Shown here: positions 43,304 through 51,447 of the stretch, one piece after another
Position numbering within the stretch: position 1 is the stretch's first letter
Layout of the letters: each line of letters opens with the position of its first letter
NCBI GenBank assembly: GCA_019750135.1
Contig: JAIEOV010000006.1
Location: forward strand, 62,001 to 126,000
DNA length: 64,000 bases
Reading direction: 5' to 3'
Source: Reyranella sp.
Lineage (GTDB): Bacteria > Pseudomonadota > Alphaproteobacteria > Reyranellales > Reyranellaceae
Translations under genes and position numbers: made by a program
The notes under the pieces: model-generated
What the model was told of the DNA's origin: nothing
The model's database searches: none
Seen by the model: only the letters and a program-made list of their open reading frames with translations

Positions 43304-43606
43304 ATGCAGGTTCGCATCTACAAGCCGGCCAAGACGGCGATGCAATCAGGCCAGCGCAACACCAAGGAGTGGCTGCTCGAGAGCGAGCCCGCGCCCAAGG
43401 AAATCGACCCGCTGATGGGCTGGACCAGCTCGCGCGACACCATGCAGCAGGTGAAGCTCTACTTCGCCACCCTCGAGGAGGCGACGGCCTACGCCAAGAA
43501 GGAAGGCTGGCGCTACACGGTCGAGCTGCCGCATGCGCGCCATGTCAGGCCCAAGGCCTATGCCGACAACTTCGCCTACAACCGCATCGGTCGCTGGACG
43601 CACTGA
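43304..43606 (+). CDS. NADH dehydrogenase (complex I) NDUFS4-like accessory subunit
   Basis: A 100-residue protein of the ETC complex I NDUFS4 (18-kDa, AQDQ) family: VRIYKPAKTAMQSGQRNTKE, then IDPLMGWTSSRDTMQQVKLY, and RPKAYADNFAYNRIGRW at the end. This accessory subunit is confined to Alphaproteobacteria and mitochondria and stabilises the NADH-oxidising arm. As usual in bacteria it stands apart from the nuo operon. The ATG at 43304 is the first of the conserved domain. It lies 43 bp downstream of tRNA-Pro, and read-through from the tRNA promoter may express it. Confidence 0.93.
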   Translation: MQVRIYKPAKTAMQSGQRNTKEWLLESEPAPKEIDPLMGWTSSRDTMQQVKLYFATLEEATAYAKKEGWRYTVELPHARHVRPKAYADNFAYNRIGRWTH

Positions 43607-43610
43607 ACGC

Positions 43611-43868
43611 CTATCGCTTGGCGGAGGCCCGGGCCACGGCGGCGTCGTAGGCGCGGACGATCTCAGGATCGAGGTCGGCGAGCTTGAGATAGTGCAGGCG
43701 GGCGACCTCGCGCAGCGCCTTCCACGAGTCCGGCGGCACGGCCGCGCGGCCGGCGAGCCACTCGGCGATCGTGCCCTGCGACAGCTTCAAGGCCGCGGCC
43801 ATCGGCTCTTGCCAGGCCGTACCCCAGATCGTCTGGCCGACCTTGGCCAGCACTGCCTGATCGCTCAT
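43611..43868 (-). CDS. Small helix-turn-helix protein
   Basis: An 85-residue protein. The segment AAALKLSQGTIAEWLAGRAA (about residues 24-43) reads as a helix-turn-helix of the XRE/DNA-binding transfer type, with MAAALKLSQGTIAEWL resembling helix 2-turn-helix 3. The rest is short amphipathic helices. Similar small orphan HTH proteins are common in Alphaproteobacteria. It ends 4 bp from the convergent NDUFS4-like gene and lies 7 bp downstream of the methyltransferase gene on the same strand, so it may be co-expressed with it. The target is unknown. Confidence 0.65.
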   Translation of the reverse strand: MSDQAVLAKVGQTIWGTAWQEPMAAALKLSQGTIAEWLAGRAAVPPDSWKALREVARLHYLKLADLDPEIVRAYDAAVARASAKR

Positions 43869-43875
43869 TCCACCC

Positions 43876-44943
43876 TCACTTCGGCCCCGCGAGCGGCTGT
43901 GGCACGTCCGTCAAGGACAGCGGCGGCGCCCCGGCATCGGCCTGCCAGGAGATATCGATCTCAAACGTGTACCTGTCCGGCTCAACGACTTCGGGCCGTG
44001 ATGGCTGCTCGAAGCGATGCACGAGCGAGGACGGTTCGCCGTGCAGATCGATGCGCACGCTGCCGCGCGTCTTGCCCTCGGCGATATCGTGGGACCCCAC
44101 TGAGAAGCTTCGGAAGGTCACCAGATAGTGCAGCGTCCCGCTGGTCACCTGCGCCGGCAGGCCGATTGCGAACCCGGCCAGCGACGGACCGGTCGCCGGC
44201 GCCTGTCCCCAGGATCTTGGCGCCTCCGAGATCGACAGGAACGGCGGCGAGCGCAGCATGAGGAAAGTCGTTCGCGATGCCGAGGAGCGGTCCGAGTCGA
44301 AGGGCTTGGAGGGATCGTAGGAAGCAATGCCGTCGCCCATCTCGATCCATCCGGGATTCTTGGCCAGGAAATCGCGCGCGGCATGGAAGGGGCCGGACTG
44401 GTCGACATTGTCCAGGATGACGATCCCGCCGGGCCGCAGTCGCCGGGCCGCCATCAGCAGGTCGAACAACGCGAACTCGTAGTCGTGGTTGCCGTCGACC
44501 AGGCAGAGGTCGATCAGGAGCCCCCGCCGTTCGAGCTCGAGGAAGAACTCCATCGACATCAGCGGATGGAAGTTCACGATCTTCTGCAGCTCGGCCGGCC
44601 AGGCCGCGAAAATCGGCGGGCAGCGCTCGGCGCCGAACGGGTCGGTGGTGTGAACGACGCCGCTGCCGTTGCGCCACAGCGCCCGCGCCAGGACCTCGGT
44701 CGTGCCGCCGAACAGGGTGCCGACCTCGACAACGACCTGGGGCCGCAGGCTGCGGATCAGGGAGTAGAGGATCGCCCGCGATTCGTCGCTGATGAAGGAG
44801 CGGGCAGGGTAGTCCTTGAAGTAGCGCAGGACGTGCTTGGGGAAGGCGGTGTTGCCCCGCATCTTGGCGAGCAGCGACAATGGCTTGTCATCCGGATCTT
44901 CGCCGGGGATGGGCTGCAGGGGCCGAAAATTCGAGGCGAGCAT
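43876..44943 (-). CDS. Class I methyltransferase (cephalosporin hydroxylase-like) with C-terminal extension
   Basis: A 355-residue protein. Residues about 55-215 are a methyltransferase fold like those found in sugar or glycan tailoring: VVVEVGTLFGGTTEVLARAL, TDPFGAERCPPIF, CLVDGNHDYEFALFDLLMAA, and GGIVILDNVDQSG. Residues about 225-355 form a beta-rich extension (LHYLVTFRSFSVG, SVRIDLHGEPSSLVHRFEQP) I do not recognise. ATG at 44943; a TTG lies directly upstream. It heads a two-gene unit with the small HTH gene and diverges from tRNA-Arg. The substrate is unknown. Confidence 0.75.
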   Translation of the reverse strand: MLASNFRPLQPIPGEDPDDKPLSLLAKMRGNTAFPKHVLRYFKDYPARSFISDESRAILYSLIRSLRPQVVVEVGTLFGGTTEVLARALWRNGSGVVHTTDPFGAERCPPIFAAWPAELQKIVNFHPLMSMEFFLELERRGLLIDLCLVDGNHDYEFALFDLLMAARRLRPGGIVILDNVDQSGPFHAARDFLAKNPGWIEMGDGIASYDPSKPFDSDRSSASRTTFLMLRSPPFLSISEAPRSWGQAPATGPSLAGFAIGLPAQVTSGTLHYLVTFRSFSVGSHDIAEGKTRGSVRIDLHGEPSSLVHRFEQPSRPEVVEPDRYTFEIDISWQADAGAPPLSLTDVPQPLAGPK

Positions 44944-45048
44944 CAAACCTACCTGAAAAGACGCGACGATCTGCTATGGCGGTACCCAAGCGCGCGGTCA
45001 AATTGCGGGCCGTGATCCGTGCTATTGTCGTTGCGACCCAAATGGTCT

Positions 45049-45124
45049 GCGCCCGTAGCTCAGGGGATAGAGCAACCGCCTTCTAAGCGGTAGGTCGCTG
45101 GTTCGAATCCAGCCGGGCGCGCCA
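45049..45124 (+). tRNA. tRNA-Arg (anticodon TCT)
   Basis: A 76-nt cloverleaf. Acceptor GCGCCCG pairs with CGGGCGC, followed by G and an encoded CCA. The D-arm is GCTC-AGGGGATA-GAGC, the anticodon stem ACCGC/GCGGT encloses loop CTTCTAA with anticodon TCT, and the T-arm is GCTGG-TTCGAAT-CCAGC. It reads the rare AGA/AGG codons. It is a common site for integration elements, but no integrase or att duplication is seen nearby. Confidence 0.97.
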
Positions 45125-45179
45125 ATTCTCCCCAGCCAGACTGCACTCGGTGTGTATTTTTTGCCTTGCAATCCTATTT

Positions 45180-45229
45180 GCAAATAATTCTCACTTCCCA
45201 ATAAAGTCATGATAATGACTCGCATTCGC
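45180..45229 (+). promoter_or_regulatory. Two Fur-box-like sites upstream of the TonB receptor gene
   Basis: Two 19-base stretches resemble Fur/Irr sites: GCAAATAATTCTCACTTCC at 45180-45198 and GATAATGACTCGCATTCGC at 45211-45229. The second matches 13 of 19 positions of the classical Fur box GATAATGATAATCATTATC. This AT-rich segment contrasts with the GC-rich surroundings and lies 39-88 bp before the receptor start. Iron repression is the inference. Confidence 0.6.
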
Positions 45230-45267
45230 TGAGTTCCGTTGGACGAGTGCTTTGGGGAGAAGTTGAC

Positions 45268-47562
45268 GTGACGCGTAGCATTACCGCGACGACTGCCATG
45301 GCTGGCCTGCTGTTCGCCTCCGGCGCGATGGCGCAACAGCCACCAGACCAGAACGCGCAGGGCCCGGCGCCGACGCCTCCACCACCGGATCAGAATCCTG
45401 CCGCGCCGACCACGGCGCCGGCCACCATGCAGCCCGTCACCGTGACCGGCTCGCGCCCCAGCGAGGATTTCCAGACCACGCGCTCGTCGATCTTCCGCTT
45501 GGGGGCGGAAAACCTGATGGACGTGCCGCAGACGGTGATCGTCATCAATCGTGCCCTGATGAACTCGCAGGCGGCGACGACGCTCGACCAGGCGGTGCGC
45601 AACGTGCCGGGCGTTACAATCGGCTCGGCCGAGGGCGGCACGATCGGCAACAACATCAACCTCAACGGCTTCTCCGCGCGCACCGACATCTACCTCGACG
45701 CCATGCGCGATCGCGGCCAGTACTATCGCGACACGTTCGCCCTCGAGGCGATCGAGGTCCTGATGGGCCCGTCCTCGATGCTGTTCGGCCGCGGTTCGAC
45801 CGGCGGCGTCATCAACCAGGTGACCAAGAAGCCCGGGCTCAAGAACGCGACCGAGCTCAGCGGCCAGGTGACGACCAACGGCCTCATCCGCTCCACCGCC
45901 GACGTCAACACCGCGTTCGGCGAGAACAACGCGGCGCGCGTCAACGGCATGTTCCAGTGGGGGAAGGCCACGACCGTCGACAACACCAACGTCCTGGACT
46001 TCGGCCTGGCGCCGTCGGTCAAACTCGGCATCGGCACGCCGACCGAGATAACGCTGGGCGCGATCCTACAGCATCGCAAGGACCAGGTTAACTACGGCGT
46101 GCCGCCGCTCAACGGCTTCCCGATCAACGTGCCGCGGAACACCAACTACGGCCTGTCCGACGACTACACCGAGCAGGACGTCATCCAGCTCAACGCCACG
46201 GTCGAGCACAAGTTCAACCCGAATTTCAAGGCGCGCAACCAGTCGGAGTTCCTGTGGGTCAACACGTCGGTGCGCCAAACGTCCGGCGCCTTCGTCGGCA
46301 CGCTCGGCTCCAACTTCGGCTTCGTCCAGGCGACCAACGGACCGGGCAACACGCCTTACAGCGGCGCGCCCCTGAACCAGCTCTACGTTCGCCAGATCAG
46401 CCGCGACCGCAACATCAACGACATCACCTTCGAGAACCAGTCCGAGCTCGAGGCCAAGTTCAAGACCTGGGATTTCGGCCATCTGCTGCTGATGGGCATG
46501 GACCTCAATTACGAGTCCTACACGAGCAAGACCTACACCCGTAACGGCTTCTGCAACGGCATCGCGATGGTGGCGGGCTCGGTGGGCTGCACGCCCGCCG
46601 GTTACACGGTCGGCGCGGGAACGCCGGGCAACGTGCCGTCAATCCCCGGCAACTATGCCTCCTCGTCGGCCTGGGGCTTGGGCGCCTACTTCAACGACAC
46701 GATCGAGGTAATGCCCTGGCTGAAGCTGGTCGCGGGCCTGCGCTGGGACGTCTATTCAGCGCAAGTCGGCAACTCGATCAATTCGGCGAATACCGTCGGC
46801 AACACCACGACGCCCTACCTGTTCCAGACCGACTTCTTCCTCAGCAAGCGCGGCGGCATCATCGTCGAGCCGACGCGCGAGCAGTCGTACTACGTCTCCT
46901 ACAGCACGTCGTTCAATCCTTCGCTCGAGCAGCTCACCTCGACGACCGGCACGCAGACCCTGCCGCCGGAGAACAACGAAGGCTTCGAGGCCGGCGCGAA
47001 GTACGAGTTCCTGAACGGCAACCTGTCGCTGAACGGCGCGATCTTCCAGATAACCAAGTACAATGCGCGCACACAGAACGCCGACGGCACCTTCACGCCG
47101 ACCGGCACGGTGCGCGTGCAGGGCGCGCGCGTCGGCGCCGCCGGCCGCATCACGCCGGAATGGCAGGTCTTCGGCGGCTACGCCTACCTCAACGCCCGCA
47201 TCATCCAGGGCCTGCAGTTCCAGAACGGCATCGGCAACACCACGGGCAACGTGCCGCTCAACACGCCCAAGGACTCGGGCAACATCTGGACGACCTACAC
47301 GATCAAGGACACGTACGAGATCGGCGGCGGCATGTTCTATGTCGGCCAGCGCTACGCCAACAACCAGAACACGGTGCAGGTGCCGGAGTATTTCCGCTTC
47401 GACGCCACGGCCGCCTACAAGGCGCCGACCTGGGAGCTGCGCGCCAACGTCTTCAACGTCTTCAACACGATGTACTACGACTCGTTGATGGCGTCGGACG
47501 GCGGCCGTGCCGTGCCGGGCACCGGCCTGACCGGGCTGCTGACCTTCACCTACCGCATGTGA
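45268..47562 (+). CDS. TonB-dependent siderophore receptor (Fiu/PiuA type)
   Basis: A 764-residue outer-membrane receptor. GTG at 45268 follows GGGGAGAAG; the signal peptide is TAMAGLLFASGAMAQ. A Pro-rich spacer precedes the TonB box QPVTVTGSRPS. The plug domain has RNVPGVTIGSAEGGTIGNNI and GRGSTGGVINQVTKKPG, then the 22-strand barrel; the end reads NVFNVFNTMYYDSLMASDGG and finishes in TFTYRM. Receptors of this group take catecholate or mono-catechol iron complexes. Fur-like sites precede it, and a PiuC-type hydroxylase, PepSY protein and TonB-ExbB-ExbD follow in the same direction. Confidence 0.93.
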   Translation: MTRSITATTAMAGLLFASGAMAQQPPDQNAQGPAPTPPPPDQNPAAPTTAPATMQPVTVTGSRPSEDFQTTRSSIFRLGAENLMDVPQTVIVINRALMNSQAATTLDQAVRNVPGVTIGSAEGGTIGNNINLNGFSARTDIYLDAMRDRGQYYRDTFALEAIEVLMGPSSMLFGRGSTGGVINQVTKKPGLKNATELSGQVTTNGLIRSTADVNTAFGENNAARVNGMFQWGKATTVDNTNVLDFGLAPSVKLGIGTPTEITLGAILQHRKDQVNYGVPPLNGFPINVPRNTNYGLSDDYTEQDVIQLNATVEHKFNPNFKARNQSEFLWVNTSVRQTSGAFVGTLGSNFGFVQATNGPGNTPYSGAPLNQLYVRQISRDRNINDITFENQSELEAKFKTWDFGHLLLMGMDLNYESYTSKTYTRNGFCNGIAMVAGSVGCTPAGYTVGAGTPGNVPSIPGNYASSSAWGLGAYFNDTIEVMPWLKLVAGLRWDVYSAQVGNSINSANTVGNTTTPYLFQTDFFLSKRGGIIVEPTREQSYYVSYSTSFNPSLEQLTSTTGTQTLPPENNEGFEAGAKYEFLNGNLSLNGAIFQITKYNARTQNADGTFTPTGTVRVQGARVGAAGRITPEWQVFGGYAYLNARIIQGLQFQNGIGNTTGNVPLNTPKDSGNIWTTYTIKDTYEIGGGMFYVGQRYANNQNTVQVPEYFRFDATAAYKAPTWELRANVFNVFNTMYYDSLMASDGGRAVPGTGLTGLLTFTYRM

Positions 47563-47581
47563 GCGGGACGGTCGGTCGATC

Positions 47582-48268
47582 ATGCTGGTCTGCATTCCCA
47601 ACGTTCTCGACGCCGGGCAGCTCGTCAGCCTGCGTGCCCGGCTCGACGGGGCCAACGAAGCGTGGGTCGACGGGCGCGTGACCGCGGGCTACCAGGGCGC
47701 GCCCGTCAAGTTCAACCAGCAGATCGACGAGGCGTCGGAGGTGGCGCTGGCCTGCCAGCGCATCGTCGTCGGCGCGCTCGAGACCAATCCGCTGTTCATC
47801 AGCGCCGTGCTGCCCAACACGATCTATCCGCCGATGTTCAACCGGTACGGCCAGGGCATGAAGTTCGGCGCCCATGTCGACGGCAGCGTGCGCATCCATC
47901 CGCACAACGGCGCCAAGTTGCGCACCGACGTCTCGGCGACGCTGTTCCTCACCAATCCCGACGAGTATGACGGCGGCGAGCTCGAGGTCGAGGACACCTA
48001 CGGTCGCCACAGCGTGAAGCTGCCGGCCGGCAGCATGGTCGTCTATCCCGCGACGAGCCTGCACCAGGTGACGCCGATCACCCGGGGCGTGCGCACCTCG
48101 TGCTTCTTCTGGGTGCAGAGCCTGATCCGCGACGAGACCCAGCGCGGCGTGCTCTACCAGATGGACGACGCCATCCAGCGCCTCAACCAGACCAACGCCG
48201 ACGAGATCGCCCGACGATCGTTGATCGGCTGCTATCACAACCTCGTCAGGATCTGGAGCGAGACCTGA
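47582..48268 (+). CDS. piuC: PKHD-type Fe(II)/2-oxoglutarate hydroxylase (PiuC/YbiX family)
   Basis: A 228-residue dioxygenase that accompanies iron-siderophore receptors. Iron ligands H98 and D100 are in GAHVDGSVRIHP, H161 in SLHQVTPI, and the 2-oxoglutarate arginine is R171 in GVRTSCFFWVQS. The P-K-x-D-start region reads CIPNVLDAGQLVSLRARLDG. PiuC proteins are regulated by Fur and influence siderophore or iron-complex handling, but the substrate is unknown. It begins 19 bp after the receptor stop and shares TGATG with the next gene, so the operon is tightly coupled. Confidence 0.92.
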   Translation: MLVCIPNVLDAGQLVSLRARLDGANEAWVDGRVTAGYQGAPVKFNQQIDEASEVALACQRIVVGALETNPLFISAVLPNTIYPPMFNRYGQGMKFGAHVDGSVRIHPHNGAKLRTDVSATLFLTNPDEYDGGELEVEDTYGRHSVKLPAGSMVVYPATSLHQVTPITRGVRTSCFFWVQSLIRDETQRGVLYQMDDAIQRLNQTNADEIARRSLIGCYHNLVRIWSET

Positions 48269-48963
48269 TGGCTGAAGCCGCCGCCACAGCCCTGCCGAGC
48301 AACCGGGTTAATCGCAGGCTTTCTTTCGTGCGCTGGGTGAGGCGCACCCACGGCTGGTTCGGCCTGTGGGGGGCGCTGCTCGGCCTGATGGCCGGCACCA
48401 GCGGCATCTGGCTCAACCATCGCAGCGTCATGAAGCTGGAGCTGCCCGACCAGCAGCAAAGCAGCATGCAGCTCGCGTTGCCCGATCCGCGGCCGGAGAC
48501 GGCCAACGCCACGGCCGTGTGGCTGCAGGGCGTGCTCAAGGCCGATCGTCCGGCGAACAACATACGGGTCGAGCGTTCGCGGCCTGTTCCCTGGGCGGAG
48601 CGGGACGGCGGCGAGAGAAGCGGTGAAGGCCGGCCGGCCATGCAGCCCGAGCGCTGGACCTTCGCCTTCGGTGGGCCCAACAAGGTGATGCAGGTCGAGT
48701 ACTGGGTCGGCAATCGGTCGGCCAGCGTGCGCACCACCCAGAACGGGTTCATCGCCACGCTCACGAACCTTCACAAGGGCACGACCATGCCGGCGCCGTG
48801 GATACTGCTGATCGACACGCTGGCCGGCGCCATGATCTTCTTGTCGATCAGCGGCATTATCCTGTGGTGGGAGACCCATCGGCGACGACTTGCAGGGATC
48901 GTGATCTTTGGCATTTCTGTGATTGTCACGGCGGCTCTTGCGATGTCGCCGCTGCAGTGGTGA
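48268..48963 (+). CDS. PepSY-associated membrane protein
   Basis: A 231-residue inner-membrane protein of the PepSY-TM family. Helix 1 is HGWFGLWGALLGLMAGTSGI (about residues 29-48) with the R-R-x-H-x-W motif before it, helix 2 is near LLIDTLAGAMIFLSISGIIL (about 178-197), and helix 3 is IVIFGISVIVTAALAM. Between is a periplasmic domain with PERWTFAFGGPNKVMQVEYW. PepSY-TM proteins next to siderophore receptors often reduce iron or anchor uptake. The start overlaps the hydroxylase stop. It precedes tonB, exbB and exbD. Confidence 0.85.
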   Translation: MAEAAATALPSNRVNRRLSFVRWVRRTHGWFGLWGALLGLMAGTSGIWLNHRSVMKLELPDQQQSSMQLALPDPRPETANATAVWLQGVLKADRPANNIRVERSRPVPWAERDGGERSGEGRPAMQPERWTFAFGGPNKVMQVEYWVGNRSASVRTTQNGFIATLTNLHKGTTMPAPWILLIDTLAGAMIFLSISGIILWWETHRRRLAGIVIFGISVIVTAALAMSPLQW

Positions 48964-48972
48964 TAAGGCCTC

Positions 48973-49767
48973 GTGAAACCGGAACTTCCTCTCATGCCCC
49001 GCCTCGAGGCGATCGTGGGGGCTTCCAAGGAGCCGCTGACGCCGACGGTCAAGCGCGCGCTGCTGGCGTTGGTCATCTTCTTCCATGTCGGTGGCGGCTG
49101 GGCGCTGACCCAGGTCGAGCCAGCGAAGCTGATCGTGGGCGACATCGCGCCCATGGAAGTGCGCATGGTGCCGGCCGAGCAGGCGGCCGAACCGGAGATC
49201 GAGAACGCCGAACCGCCGCCGCCGGTTGAGATCAAGCAGCCCGACCTGGCGGCGATCGTCGAGCCCCCGCCGCCCGACCTGCCGCCGCCCGAGTTCCCGA
49301 TCGCCAAGGTCGATATCCCGCCGCCTGACGAGCCGCCGCCGCCGGTCATCCCGCCGCTCGAGAAGAAGCCGGACCCCAAGCCCGAGCAGCCGAAGCCAGT
49401 GCAGCGCAAGCCGCCGGCGCCGGTGCCGCAGGCGCCGGTCGACAACCAGCCGCAGCAGGCGACGCCGCGCGCGGCCACGGCGCCGCGCACCATATCGGCC
49501 TCCCAACTCGGCTTCCTGGTGCCGCCCAACCCAATCTATCCCGCACGCTCGCGCAAAGCCGGCGACCAGGGGACAGTAATGGTGCGGGTGTTGATCGATG
49601 TCGCCGGGCGGCCATCACAGGTCTCGTTGCAGACGTCGTCGGGGCATCCCGCGCTCGACGAATCGGCCGTGAGTGCCGTCCGCGCCGCGCAGTTCCGGCC
49701 CTACGCCGAAGGCGGCATTACGCAGGCGGTGTGGGTCCTGGTGCCGATCAATTTTGTGTTGAGGTAG
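48973..49767 (+). CDS. tonB: TonB energy-transducing protein
   Basis: A 264-residue TonB family protein. The N-terminal membrane anchor is ALLALVIFFHVGGGWALTQV (about residues 29-48) with the histidine after the hydrophobic core, as in TonB. A long rigid Pro-Glu-Lys region follows (IEPPPPDLPPPEF-type repeats, about 75-155), then the periplasmic receptor-binding domain: NPIYPARSRKAGDQGTVMVR, VSLQTSSGHPALDESAVSAV, and RAAQFRPYAEGG. It starts at GTG 48973, 9 bp after the PepSY stop; an internal ATG at 49 kb is the alternative. It would energise the receptor encoded upstream. Confidence 0.93.
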   Translation: MKPELPLMPRLEAIVGASKEPLTPTVKRALLALVIFFHVGGGWALTQVEPAKLIVGDIAPMEVRMVPAEQAAEPEIENAEPPPPVEIKQPDLAAIVEPPPPDLPPPEFPIAKVDIPPPDEPPPPVIPPLEKKPDPKPEQPKPVQRKPPAPVPQAPVDNQPQQATPRAATAPRTISASQLGFLVPPNPIYPARSRKAGDQGTVMVRVLIDVAGRPSQVSLQTSSGHPALDESAVSAVRAAQFRPYAEGGITQAVWVLVPINFVLR

Positions 49768-49777
49768 GAGTAACGTC

Positions 49778-50521
49778 ATGGGTGACGCATCGTCCCTGGG
49801 CTTCGGCCATTTCATCGCGCAGTCCGACATCGTGGCCAAGGTGCTGCTGGCGGTGCTCGCGATCATGTCGGCGATCTCCTGGTACCTGATCGTCTACAAG
49901 GGCGTCAGCCAGGTCGTGCGCCAGAAGCGCAGTGCCAAGTTCCTGACCTTCTTCTGGAGCGCCACGTCGCTCGAGCAGGTGCAGAACGAGCTCAGCGTCC
50001 ATGGCGTGCACGAGCCGTTCGGCCATCTCACGGCGCATGCCATGCATGCCCAGCAGCATCACGCCAAGTTCGGTGCCGCCAAGCTCGAGGAGGCGGGCTC
50101 CGAGCAGGAGTTCCTGACGCGCACCATCAAGAAGGTGCTCGACGAGGAGACGACGGCGCTGGAGAACGGCCTCACCATGCTCGCGACCATCGGTGCCACC
50201 GCGCCGTTCGTCGGCCTGTTCGGTACGGTGTGGGGCGTCTATCACGCGCTGGTGGCGATCGGCATGTCGGGCTCGGGCATGCTCGACAAGGTCGCGGGAC
50301 CGGTCGGCGAGGCGCTGATCATGACCGGCATCGGCCTTGCCGTCGCCCTGCCCGCGGTGATGGGCTACAACTGGCTGACCCGCGCCAATCGCGTGCTCTC
50401 CACCAAGCTCGATGCCTTCGCTTTCGAGCTGCTGAACTTCCTGCTGATCGGCCGCACCCTGCAGACCGCCGGCCGCGGCGGCCGGCCGGGCAGCGTGCCG
50501 CTCGCCGCCGTGAACTACTAG
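49778..50521 (+). CDS. exbB: ExbB/TolQ family proton channel subunit
   Basis: A 247-residue inner-membrane protein. Three helices: VLLAVLAIMSAISWYLIVYK near the N-terminus, and later LTMLATIGATAPFVGLFGTV (about residues 129-148) and EALIMTGIGLAVALPAVMGY (about 177-196) with the conserved T and G/E residues of the channel. It forms the pentameric core that uses proton flow to drive TonB. The ATG at 49778 is 10 bp after the tonB stop with TAGGAG upstream. The order tonB-exbB-exbD and the receptor upstream support iron uptake rather than Tol function. Confidence 0.93.
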   Translation: MGDASSLGFGHFIAQSDIVAKVLLAVLAIMSAISWYLIVYKGVSQVVRQKRSAKFLTFFWSATSLEQVQNELSVHGVHEPFGHLTAHAMHAQQHHAKFGAAKLEEAGSEQEFLTRTIKKVLDEETTALENGLTMLATIGATAPFVGLFGTVWGVYHALVAIGMSGSGMLDKVAGPVGEALIMTGIGLAVALPAVMGYNWLTRANRVLSTKLDAFAFELLNFLLIGRTLQTAGRGGRPGSVPLAAVNY

Positions 50522-50535
50522 GCGAGGAGGAAACC

Positions 50536-50952
50536 ATGGCTTTCGGAAGCTTCGACCGCAAAACCTCCTCGCAGCCCATGGCCGAGATCAACATGGTGCC
50601 GTTGATCGACGTCGTGCTGGTGCTGCTGGTGATCTTCATCGTGACGGCGCCGCTGCTCACCAACGTGGTCAAGCTCGACCTGCCCAAGGCGACCTCGACC
50701 AACGACATCCAGAAGCCGGAGAAGATCGAGTTCGCCATCGACGCCAACGGTCTGCTCTACTGGAAGGGTGAGCGCCTCAGCCGCGAGGACGCGATCGCGA
50801 GGTTCGCCGAAGCAGGCCGCAAGCGGCCGCAGCCCGAGGTCTACCTGCGCGCCGACCAGAACGTGCCTTACCGCTACGTCGCCGAGACCCTCGCCGATGC
50901 CTCGAAGGGCGGCCTCTCCAAGGTAGCCTTCGTCAGCGAACCGGCGCGGTAG
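50536..50952 (+). CDS. exbD: ExbD/TolR family proton channel subunit
   Basis: A 138-residue protein with one helix and a periplasmic domain. EINMVPLIDVVLVLLVIFIV (about residues 17-36) contains the essential membrane aspartate in L-I-D-V-V, and the periplasmic part reads LYWKGERLSREDAI and VPYRYVAETLADASKGGLSK. It has a GGAGG Shine-Dalgarno, 14 bp after exbB. It is the last gene of the iron operon, and a perfect hairpin follows 5 bp after the stop. Confidence 0.93.
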   Translation: MAFGSFDRKTSSQPMAEINMVPLIDVVLVLLVIFIVTAPLLTNVVKLDLPKATSTNDIQKPEKIEFAIDANGLLYWKGERLSREDAIARFAEAGRKRPQPEVYLRADQNVPYRYVAETLADASKGGLSKVAFVSEPAR

Positions 50953-50957
50953 TCTTC

Positions 50958-50991
50958 GCTGGGGCGCGCCACTGGCGTGGCGCGCCCCAGC
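50958..50991. terminator. Bidirectional hairpin between exbD and VOC genes
   Basis: Perfect 15-bp arms at 50958-50972 and 50977-50991 (GCTGGGGCGCGCCAC and complement) with a 4-base loop TGGC. It occupies nearly the whole 41-bp gap between the two convergent stops. There is no U-run, so it may act as a roadblock or mRNA-stabilising stem as well as a terminator. Confidence 0.65.
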
Positions 50992-50993
50992 CA

Positions 50994-51356
50994 TCAACGT
51001 GCCGTCCACACCGCGAGCTCGTATCCGTCGGGATCGGCGAAGTGGAAGCGGCGGCCGCCGGGGAAGTCGTAGGCCGCCTTGACGATACGTCCGCCCGCCG
51101 ACTCGACGCGGCGCTGGATGTCCGCAAGGTCGTTGGCATAGAGGATGACCAGCGGGCCGCCCGCGCCACGCGCTTTGTCCGCACCGGCGAAGCCGCCGGT
51201 CAGCCGGCCGTCGCGGAACTCGCAATAGGCCGGGCCGTAGTCCTTGAACGTCCAGCCGAAGACGTCGCCATAGAACTGCTTGGCGCGCGCCACGTCGGTC
51301 ACGTCGAACTCGACATAGTCGATGCGGCGGTCGTTCTCGGTGTTGGTCGCGGCCAT
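50994..51356 (-). CDS. VOC (glyoxalase/bleomycin-resistance fold) family protein
   Basis: A 120-residue VOC-superfamily protein. The first beta-alpha-beta half has DYVEFDVTDVARAKQFYGDV and FGWTFKDYG, and the second has LVILYANDLADIQRRVESAG and FHFADPDGYELAVWTAR. Metal-binding residues are partly visible: the last strand has H-F-A-D-P-D-G-Y-E-L with the glutamate, but the first-strand histidine is replaced by E/V. It may bind rather than convert a ligand. It is transcribed alone, with 91 bp between its start and the acyl-CoA dehydrogenase stop. Confidence 0.85.
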   Translation of the reverse strand: MAATNTENDRRIDYVEFDVTDVARAKQFYGDVFGWTFKDYGPAYCEFRDGRLTGGFAGADKARGAGGPLVILYANDLADIQRRVESAGGRIVKAAYDFPGGRRFHFADPDGYELAVWTAR

Positions 51357-51447
51357 GATCGCTCCTGCTTGTAGCGGAGGAGCGATCCTGTCCGATATTC
51401 ATGCCGATGTCTTGACGCGAAGCCGTGACCTTCTGCCTGCAGTGCTG

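Noticed and set aside
43184..45124. tRNA-Pro and tRNA-Arg as attachment sites of a genomic island
   Set aside because: No integrase, no duplicated tRNA 3' end and no base-composition change nearby; the neighbouring genes are ordinary conserved ones.
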